Origin: Nemertoderma westbladi
Lineage: Eukaryota > Xenacoelomorpha > Nemertodermatida > Nemertodermatidae
Direction of reading: 5' to 3'
Length of the DNA stretch: 64,000 nt
Assembly (NCBI GenBank): GCA_032718475.1
Contig: JAUCBJ010000720.1
Location: 43,831 to 107,830 of the forward strand
Shown: positions 56,665-64,000 of the stretch, piece after piece
Layout: each line of letters opens with the position of its first letter
How positions within the stretch are numbered: the stretch's first letter is position 1
The notes under the pieces: generated by a model
Database searches by the model: none
What the model was told of the DNA's origin: nothing
Seen by the model: only the letters and a program-made list of their open reading frames with translations
Made by a program: the position numbers and the translations under genes

Positions 56665-57657
56665 ATGGGATTGGCAACACTCATTGACTCGCTAAAAACT
56701 AGAATAGAGCTGCCACCAGTGGAGCCTTTTAAGTTTTATGGTAGCAAGCCGGAAGAATATCTACAGTTCCAGAGGATGTACAGCAATGAGATTCTCACGA
56801 AAAATCTCACGCAGGCAGAGTGCCTTAAATATCTACAAGTCTATACAGGGGGGCCAGACTACGACATTATGAGGCAATATCAGGGAATCAAAGGAGGATT
56901 TACAACAGCATGGAGAGCTCTCGATAGGGAATTTGGCCATCCGGCGAAGATTATCCAACAAACCTTAAGGGGAATAACATCAGGTGGACTCACGGATAAC
57001 CCTGTTAGTATCAAAGTCTTTGCCAACAAAGTAGAAAATGGATTGATAGTTTTAAAGACGCTAGAAGCACCATACGAACTTAATGCTTCAAGTAACATCA
57101 CAAGCATAGTGCAGGCACTACCGATATGGTTGAGGAATAAATGGAGGAAGATCACTTTCTCCACTCAAGAAAAGAAGAGTGCGGAGCTAGGGTTGGAAGA
57201 GATGTCGAAATTCCTTAACTACGAAGCCGAGTTGATAAGGGATCCAGTGTACAGCGAGGAGAGTCTGGGCAAGGTACCGAAAGCGGAATATAGCTGACCT
57301 AAACCGGAACACAGTGCTGCAGATGCACTTCTGAGAGTGAGGCAATCGTTGGCATATGTAACCATTCAGGGGACTTCATGTCCACAGAACAACTGTGGTG
57401 GCTATGGAGGAAACAATACCCCTGACGCAGGTATGTGCAACCAAAACAACAAACCATCCGACTCGGACCTGGATGAAATACGCAAGATGCTATACAGAGA
57501 GCATTATAATCAAAACTACAGGTGCCAGCTATATAGAAAGCAGGTGCATATGTGGGATGGGATGCATAAGACCATTGATTGCGACCAGTGGCAGGCACTG
57601 CTGAAAGAAGATTGATTAGCCTATACAGGGAGATTTGGGTTATGCCACAGATGCGCA
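56665..57657 (+). pseudogene. Gag core (DUF1759-like) and zinc knuckle of BEL-2
   Basis: From the ATG at 56665: PPVEPFKFYGSKPEEYLQFQ, AECLKYLQVYTGGPDYD and WRALDREFGHPAKI, the DUF1759 pattern. The same frame crosses two TGA codons (57295-57297 and 57613-57615) and reaches FGLCHRCALGGHKKDRC, a CCHC knuckle, which continues into the protease. Apart from the two UGAs the frame is unbroken for about 1.6 kb. Confidence 0.82.
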
Positions 57658-58330
57658 TTGGGAGGACATAAGAAGGATAGGTGTCGAGAGAACCCACCAA
57701 AGTATGCCGAGACTTATGGAATTGGAGGCCAGACAATGGCGACGAGCACCATGGGAGCAAGGAGGAAGGGAACGGTACTACTCAGAGTAGTACCAGTAAT
57801 AATAATAAGAGAAAACGGACTATCGGTTACAACACTAATGCTAGTCGATAGTGGAGCAGCATTCACGCAAACGGAGAGTTGGGTGGCCAAGAAGATAGGA
57901 TTAAAGACCAGGCCAAGTAAGATGGCGGGGTCCACAATATCGTTCAAAGACGAGGTCATGAAGATGAGGACGGGACGGTGTGAAATTGGAGCAATAACAC
58001 CATGGTGCGACTATGGGGCTACCATTGAACCCATCCAAATAATAGAGCCAATTAACATCAACGCCAGGCGACCTACAAAGATTGAGATCGAGCAATACTG
58101 GTACCTGGACGGCATCGACTTCTCCGTACCCGAACTAGATGTCCCAAAAGTGTCTCTCATAGTTGGCATGGACTGTCCAACGGCCCATGAGAGGCTGCAA
58201 CCATCTTTGGCGATGATAAAGAGCGAGACCCGGTGGCCATTCTCACGCCATTCGGATGGATGCTCAGTGGCCCAATAAAGACGAGGATCCTGTTTAGCGT
58301 GTCCGAATCCTCAGGATGCATGCTCTCCGG
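57658..58330 (+). pseudogene. Aspartic protease (DUF1758-like) of BEL-2
   Basis: VTTLMLVDSGAAFTQTESWV is the protease active-site region, followed by LIVGMDCPTAHE. Near 58230 the frame shifts: the other frame gives VAILTPFGWMLSGPIKTR, the GWxxSG motif that follows the protease in BEL/Pao pol. It then stops at a TAG. Confidence 0.85.
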
Positions 58331-58344
58331 TACCGTTTAGGACA

Positions 58345-58760
58345 TAGAGCAGAAGCTAAAGACGGGCGATGGGGAGGTCCCATATGGGAAGCGGCCCGAG
58401 CAGAAGTCAAGGATGGGTGATGGGGAGGTCCCATATGAGAAGCGGCCCGGGGAAGGATATCAGGAGTCGGGGGCGGGTATGGATCTGTAACCATGCATAG
58501 TGGAAAGGGTGGAGGATGAGTCCAGAGAAATACCGCCAGCAGAGGAGTCAGAAGGAGGAGCAACAGCAAGAGAGTGGGCGGAGGAGAATGGGTTTGACGC
58601 GCAGGACCTAGAGGTGATGGTGTGGAACAAAGATGTTCCTGGCGAGTATCAGTATAAGGATGGGGAAGAGTGGGCGGCGCAATATCTGGAGAGATGTCCG
58701 GAAGAGACGCCGGTCCAGTACAAGGATGGGAAAGATTGGACGGCGAGATATCATGAGAGA
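58345..58760. repeat. Tandem duplications in the BEL-2 pol remnant
   Basis: A ~52-bp unit (GGCGATGGGGAGGTCCCATA) is duplicated at 58350-58450. A ~65-bp unit (CAGTAYAAGGATGGGRAAGA) is duplicated at 58645-58770. Confidence 0.8.
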
Positions 58761-59069
58761 TATATGGAAGAGACACCAATCCAAATAAGGAGTATACAGA
58801 TACCCCTGGTATCGAATAAGAAGACAAGGTGGAAAAGGATAGAATGTAAGGAGGTTAATCCAAAGGGAGAGAAGCCGATGACGAAGGGTGACAAAGGAGA
58901 CAGGAAAGTTAGAGGAGACGTGTTGCACACGGGGCTGGCAGAGTGTGAGGGGGCATTAAATCATAAGCCATTATGTGTACCGAAGGATGACCAAGGGTCA
59001 TCAAGGGCTTTAACGCCGGAGCACATATTGAGGGGGAGGCCAGCAGAGGTGGCATGTACCAGTGGATGA
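58500..59069 (+). pseudogene. Pol remnant ending in the integrase C-terminal segment of BEL-2
   Basis: The last ~40 codons (CEGALNHKPLCVPKDDQG, ALTPEHILRGRP) match the conserved end of BEL/Pao integrases (CExxLNxRPL...LTPxHFLxGR). The preceding codons do not resemble RT or the integrase core and include the duplicated EYQYKDG/PVQYKDG blocks. A large internal deletion has joined the post-protease sequence to the integrase end. Confidence 0.75.
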
Positions 59070-59394
59070 GATGAAGGATGACATCCTACCACCAAGTAAC
59101 GACAAGATGGAGGGTGGAATTTTGCCACCAGGGGACGATGAGGAGTTCTGTGAGGTGGCGGAAAGACCCGATCTTAGGGTGGAGGAGAAGGGAAGGTCAG
59201 ATCCAAGAGAGTTGGGATTGACAAGGAGAGTGGGGTGAAGAATAAGAGGACCTACAGGGGGCAGTGGGAGAGTTGGCTGCTGGAAGAATCACCCTTAGGT
59301 TGATGAGTCGCCCAACAAATTGGACTGAGGGGGGTGGGAATGAGGGCCAAATAGCCTTCCCACAAAATAAAATATAAAAAAATAAAAAAATAAT

Positions 59395-59765
59395 AATATT
59401 TAGGAGTAGCTAGTTATAATTACATACATTCGATGGGTACAAATGTTCAATACTTACGTAGGTAGTACACATTTACTAACATATGGTACGAATGTACCAA
59501 TGTACATAATAGGAGTAGCTAGTTACAATTACGTACGTCGGATGGGTACAAATGTACAATACATGCGGAGTACACATGTACTAACGTATGGTACGAACAT
59601 ACCAACATACATAATTTAAATACATACGCACTAACGCCGGGTCAATGGGACCATACATACGCACTAATGCCGGGTCTATGGGACCATACGTACGCACTAA
59701 CACTGGGTCAATGGGACCATACATACGTAATAAAGCCGGGTCAATGGGACCATACAGAGCCTAGC
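59395..59765. repeat. Two tandem repeat blocks in the BEL-2 3' region
   Basis: About 118 bp repeated twice (AGGAGTAGCTAGTTA, GATGGGTACAAATGT, TACTAAC.TATGGTACGAA). A ~36-bp unit follows, repeated about four times (TACGCACTAACGCCGGGTC, ATGGGACCATAC). Confidence 0.9.
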
Positions 59766-60477
59766 TAGACTCATGATTAAGGGTAACGGACATATTAGGG
59801 AAACACATGGGAGGAAGAGTAGAGGGGTAGGCCAACCCAGATTGTGTGGTCATTGAACAATAGGGCGGAGTTTAGGATTTATTGTGAGTGCTCATATCCT
59901 GCGGGATAAGAATCATCCAGACGGGCACTACCGGGAGTATGAGTAGGAGGGAAACTTGATGGTACTGTGGGTTGTGTGAGCTAACAGGCATGTAGAGTGA
60001 GAATAGAAGGGGTTGAGTATGAGAGGAGCATGGGGGAAGGTGCTGGCCGAAGGAAGGGAAAAGGCAAGAAGTGCGTGATCCAACTGTGAGGGGGCGAGCA
60101 GGGAAGAGGATGAGTCCTATGGGACTAGTGAGGTGACTAGGAGGTGAGGAGGATGGATGATGGTGTCCGAGGAGATAAAATTGAGTGAGGAGAAAGAGCG
60201 ATTGTCTAAACAGAGATGCTTGGTACAGCTTAGCTTGCAGATGTATCAAGGATGGGTAGTGAGAACAAACCCGTGGGGACTAGTCTGGAAAACTGGTCCC
60301 AAGAAAATATACCACCCCACATCCAATACTAGATTGGATTCCCCCAGCGGAATTGGAGCACACTTTAGGTTGATGCTATCTTCTCACCGGGAAGATAGCA
60401 TGGGGGGGAGTGCAAGCGGATCCAATTCGCTGCACTACCCAGCGGAATATGGGGAAAGTGGCTTTTTACCAATTATT

Positions 60478-61029
60478 GTTGGCTAGGTGACATTACCAAT
60501 ATAATATCACCTAACAACCAACGAAGGCAATATACATTGCCAGCCACAAGGAGAGATGAGAGGCTATAGGCCATCTCAGGGGGACGAAGGAAGCTAGCAC
60601 GTGGGTATAAGGGAACAGGGAGTGCCAAGGGAAGGAAGGATAGGTTAGCCAATGGTGGGGCAGAACACCATTTGATTGGGATGCATCCATTGGCCAGGCC
60701 ACGTAGCAAGTAGCAATATTCCATATGTGTTAGTAATATAACCGTTGCCTTTATTACCTGTTGTTCAGTTGGTTTGTGTAGAGCTGTGGAAGCAAGACGG
60801 TTTAAACCATCGTCGTCGTCAGTAACTGTGCTATTATTGTATTCTGACTGTGCTATTATTGTATTCTGACATTACGAACAACTGCCACCAAATACTCAGT
60901 TATTCTTTCGGCCTCCAGCCTTTCAGATACCACAAGCCTTTCAGCAGCCAGCGGACGCGGTGACGCGTATTATCCAAAAAGCAAACACATCGGTCGGGAT
61001 TCCCTCATCAACTCGGGGATCCCGTCACA
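60478..61029 (+). repeat. Possible 3' LTR of BEL-2
   Basis: Starts TGTTGGCTAGGTGAC and ends GGGATCCCGTCACA, giving TG..CA borders, with a promoter-proximal-looking AT-rich stretch and a GGGATTCCCTCATCAACTC end. A 22-bp tandem duplication (TGTGCTATTATTGTATTCTG) lies at about 60827-60870. No second LTR exists in the window to confirm the boundaries. Confidence 0.35.
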
Positions 61030-61628
61030 ATTAGTTAATTAAGTTGATTAGGGTAAAATCAGCAATTTCAACCTGCCTCTTAAAGGATATTAATTATTTT
61101 CTAGTATAAGATTTAAATAATTATACTTCAAAATTATATAACTGTATTCCCCATAACCCATTCCATTATAGTTTTTAATCTGTAAGAGATTTGCTTTAAG
61201 AAATGTTTTTTTTATTGATCTAAACGTAATTAAGTTATCAAAATGCCACCGTATCTCTATACTTCGAGCTCCATCATTTATTGACATGCTAGATATTGCC
61301 TAGCCTATCTACTGGCGCTGCTGGGAACCATAGTCCAACCACCTCAGCATTACTTGACAACGGGTAATTACATCAATATGACATAGCCACTACAGTAGTG
61401 TAAGGTAAGTCAGCTTGTTTTATCTGCTTTACAATAAGGCAGAACGAACAGCAAGAAAGAAAATAACATAAGTGCTGGTTAAGTAAATTAATTAATTACT
61501 TTAATTACATACTCTGTGGCGCTTTTTTGCACGGCTGAGTGCAAACTTATATTATGCAGCCACCTGCGTGTGGTAATTTCATATATTGTGCTAATTTTTA
61601 ACCATTTTTGTAAACGATTTGGTTATTA

Positions 61629-61656
61629 AATTACAATTACAATTGTAATTGTAATT
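61629..61656. repeat. Perfect 28-bp palindrome
   Basis: AATTACAATTACAA followed by its exact reverse complement, about 170 bp upstream of the ATG at 61824. Confidence 0.95.
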
Positions 61657-61724
61657 CCATACCATAAATATAATTAAACAATACAATAATTATATTAGTG
61701 GTGTACTACTGGTGTACTGACTGT

Positions 61725-61744
61725 TGACGTCACGGCTGACGTCA
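61725..61744 (+). promoter_or_regulatory. Two tandem CRE-type sites (TGACGTCA)
   Basis: Perfect TGACGTCA at 61725-61732 and again at 61737-61744, starts 12 bp apart. They lie about 80-100 bp before the ATG at 61824. Full-length CREs bind CREB/ATF bZIP factors; the pair in a proximal position suggests a promoter. There is no TATA box at a usual distance. Confidence 0.65.
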
Positions 61745-61823
61745 CCACGGTGCAATATACTGATAGGCTGCTACATCGCAACGTGAACGATCTATCGCCG
61801 GATTTTCGAGCGGATTCCCCTAC

Positions 61824-64000
61824 ATGGCGCCATCCCAGCGCTGCTGCAAGTGTCGCAGCGGCTCTTGCCGAGGGTGCAAGTGTGCTTGTGCGGGAGTTCC
61901 CTGTTCCTCCTGCAAACCTCTGGAGCAGAACTCGTGCGTGAACGGGCCGAGCTCACCCGATCCAGATAGTCTCGCGATGCCCCCGAGGTACAGCGGTTCC
62001 GCGGGCCACGGGGTTCTCGACTATCTGGTATCCAACTCGCCCAGATGGAAAACGCGTCAAGCCACAGCGGACCTTGCGCATAACGGCTATGTAACCCCGG
62101 AAGTTATAAACTCAACCCTGGAGGAGCTCGACGACCTGATGGACCAGACTCTAACCCCAGGAGAATTCGATCCGGACTGCACGTTAACCCCGCAAATTGG
62201 TGCTGTATCCCCGGCCCCCTCATCGGGTCCCCCAGTGTTGGTGTCTTACCAGTCGGGTCCCCCAGTTCCAGGTGTCGGTTATTCCGTCCCAACCAGTCCG
62301 GGTGTCGGTTATTCTGCCCCTACCAGTCCGGGTGTCGGTCATTCTGCCCCAACCAGTCCAGGAGTCGGTCATTCTGCCCCTTCCAGTCCGGGTGTCGGTC
62401 ATTCTGCCCCTACCAGTCCGGGTGTCGGTCATTTTGCCCCTACCAGTCCGGGTGTCGGTCATTCTGCCCCTACCAGTCCGGGTGTCGGTCATTCTGCCCC
62501 TACCAGTCCGGGTGTCGGTCATTCTGCCCCAACCAGTCCAGGAGTCGGTCATTCTGCCCCTTCCAGTCCGGGTGTCGGTCATTCTGCCCCTACCAGTCCG
62601 GGTGTCGGTCATTCTGCCCCTACCAGTCCGGGTGTCGGTTATTCCGTCCCAACCCGTCCAGGTTTCGGTCAGTCGGTCCCTACCAGTCCGGGTGTCGGTC
62701 ATTCTGCCCCTACCAGTCCAGTGTCGGTTATTCCGTCCCAACCAGTCCAGGTGTCGGTCAGTCGGTCCCTATCAGTCAGGTTGTTGGTCTTTCTGCCCCT
62801 ACCAGTCCAGATATCGGTTATTCCGTCCCAATCAGTCCAGGTGTCGGTCAGTCGGTCCCTCTCAGTCAGGTTGTTGGTCTTTCTGCCCCTACCAGTCCAG
62901 ATATCGGTTATTCCGTCCCAATCAGTCCAGGTGTCGGTCAGTCGGTCCCTATCAGTCAGGTTGTTGGTCTTTCTGCCCCTACCAGTCCGGGTGTCGGTTA
63001 TTCCGTCCCAATCAGTCCAGGTGTCGGTCAGTCGGTCCCTATCAGTCAGGTTGTCGGTCTTTCTGCCCCTACCAGTCCAGATATCGGTTATTCCGTCCCA
63101 ATCAGTCCAGGTGTCGGTCAGTCGGTCCCTATCAGTCAGGTTGTTGGTCTTTCTGCCCCTACCAGTCCAGATATCGGTTATTCCGTCCCAATCAGTCCAG
63201 GTGTCGGTCAGTCGGTCCCTATCAGTCAGGTTGTTGGTCTTTCTGCCCCTACCAGTCCGGATGTCGGTTATTCCGTCCCTACCAGTCCGGGTGTCGGTTA
63301 TTCCGTCCCTACCAGTCCGGGTGTCGATTATCCCGTCCCTACCAGTCCGGGTGTCGGTCATTCTGCCCCTACCAGTCCGGGTGTCGGTTATTCTGCCCCT
63401 ACCAGTCCGGGTGTCGGTTATTCCGTCCCAACCAGTCCAGGTGTCGGTCAGTCGGTCCCTATCAGTCAGGTTGTTGGTCTTTCTGCCCCTACCAGTCCAG
63501 ATATCGGTTATTCCGTCCCAATCAGTCCAGGTGTCGGTCAGTCGGTCCCTATCAGTCAGGTTGTTGGTCTTTCTGCCCCTACCAGTCCGGGTGTCGGTTA
63601 TTCTGCCCCTACCAGTCCGGGTGTCGGTTATTCCGTCCCAACCAGTCCAGGTGTCGGTCAGTCGGTCCCTATCAGTCAGGTTGTTGGTCTTTCTGCCCCT
63701 ACCAGTCCAGATATCGGTTATTCCGTCCCAATCAGTCCAGGTGTCGGTCAGTCGGTCCCTATCAGTCAGGTTGTTGGTCTTTCTGCCCCTACCAGTCCAG
63801 ATATCGGTTATTCCGTCCTAACCAGTCCGGGTGTCGATTATCCCGTCCCTACCAGTCCGGGTGTCGGTCATTCTGCCCCTACCAGTCCGGGTGTCGGTTA
63901 TTCTGCCCCTACCAGTCCGGGTGTCGGTTATTCCGTCCCAATCAGTCCAGGTGTCGGTCAGTGGGTCCCTATCAGTCAGGTTGTTGGTCTTTCTGCCCCT
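61824..64000 (+). CDS. Cysteine-rich protein with long decapeptide repeat (incomplete at window edge)
   Basis: The ATG at 61824 begins MAPSQRCCKCRSGSCRGCKC, a dense Cys motif (CxCxxxxCxxCxC...CxxC...C) that resembles CXC/CRC zinc-binding sequences. I recall similar motifs in invertebrate TE-linked proteins, but this is a memory-based comparison. A ~100-residue unique region follows (WKTRQATADLAHNGYVTPEV, LEELDDLMDQTLTPGEFDPD). From about 62240 a 30-bp repeat encodes decapeptides such as TSPGVGHSAP. At 62720/62721 one G is missing, and the frame that was being read becomes VSVIPSQPVQ-like. The original peptide frame (ISPGVGQSVP) stays open to the window end in the other register. Either one gene has a real frameshift or the sequence has an error there. 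No intron is needed. The region is GC-richer than its surroundings. Confidence 0.6.
62240..64000 (+). repeat. 30-bp minisatellite with 90-bp higher-order unit, running off the window
   Basis: From 62240 to about 62720 it consists of simple 30-bp units (ACCAGTCCGGGTGTCGGTCA then TTCTGCCCCT). From about 62730 most of the array is a 90-bp triplet of three distinct 30-bp variants (GGTGTCGGTCAGTCGGTCCC, TCAGGTTGTTGGTCTTTC and CCAGATATCGGTTATTCCGT), interspersed with simple units. The array continues past base 64000. Confidence 0.95.

Larger units (their letters stand above)
54290..61029 (+). mobile_element. Second BEL/Pao-like element, degenerate and RT-less
   Basis: Plus-strand order: gag coiled coil (54295-54753), low-complexity linker, DUF1759-type gag core (56665-57297), zinc knuckle, DUF1758-type protease (57337-58290), then directly the last part of integrase (about 58900-59060). 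Tandem repeats and a possible 3' LTR (60478-61029) follow. No 5' LTR is present: the gag frame abuts the minisatellite at 54290. Reverse transcriptase, RNase H and the integrase core are absent. Confidence 0.8.

Noticed and set aside
58294-60249. Pro/Ser-rich minus-strand ORFs opposite BEL-2
   Set aside because: Antisense shadows of G-rich plus-strand sequence with gag/pol homology on the other strand.
62220-63361. Thr/Asp/Arg-rich minus-strand ORFs (TDTRTGRGRM) in the terminal array
   Set aside because: Antisense reading of the 30-bp repeat. The plus strand has a unique Cys-rich N-terminus and promoter-like sites, so it is preferred.

Overview
The window is animal (invertebrate) genomic DNA dominated by repeats and transposable elements. 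Evidence for a eukaryote: split genes with GT..AG introns, TATA boxes and AATAAA signals, tRNA-derived SINEs, several non-LTR retrotransposons (LINEs), two BEL/Pao-type LTR retrotransposons, a THAP/P-element DNA transposon, and two genes for secreted fibrinogen-related-domain (FReD) lectin-like proteins. The AT-rich background and this mix would suit a marine invertebrate such as a tunicate or another soft-bodied metazoan, but the species cannot be fixed from sequence alone. There are no prokaryotic operons, rRNA genes or CRISPR arrays.

Layout. 1-6090: a huge 29/30-bp minisatellite with a 1077-bp higher-order duplication at its right end. 7205-7580: an 18-bp minisatellite. 8740-12498: a foldback-like element with long inverted arms made of ~160-bp subrepeats, carrying a deleted LINE (family A). 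12950-15300: FReD gene 1 (minus strand). 15840-16720: LINE relic. 17731-31266: BEL/Pao LTR element cluster on the minus strand. One element (19150-31266) has almost identical ~2.46-kb LTRs, gag and protease, lacks reverse transcriptase, RNase H and most or all of integrase, and carries two extra unrecognised ORFs; a rearranged partial copy lies to its left. 31680-32880: LINE relic. 34828-35620: TGTCTG-rich repeats. 36605-37228: small foldback/MITE. 37270-38742: LINE-A copy 2. 39700-45280: FReD gene 2 (minus), its intron holding LINE-B copy 1. 45720-47390: LINE-B copy 2 split by a SINE with clear target-site duplication. 47613-52870: degenerate P-element-like transposon with ~165-bp terminal inverted repeats and a THAP-type transposase, itself hit by a 5'-truncated LINE (16-bp target-site duplication). 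53020-54290: ~60-bp minisatellite. 54290-61029: a second, degenerate BEL/Pao element (plus strand), also lacking reverse transcriptase. 61725-64000: a candidate host or TE-associated gene with a paired TGACGTCA promoter, a cysteine-rich N-terminus and a long decapeptide repeat running off the window.

The only convincing host genes are the two FReD paralogues. They share exon structure, an orthologous intronic SINE and a nearly unchanged TATA/palindrome promoter, while their lectin-domain exons have diverged strongly. That contrast, and the recently active-looking but RT-less BEL element with two novel ORFs, are the most interesting signals. Many long open frames in the window simply reflect tandem-repeat periodicity and are not genes.
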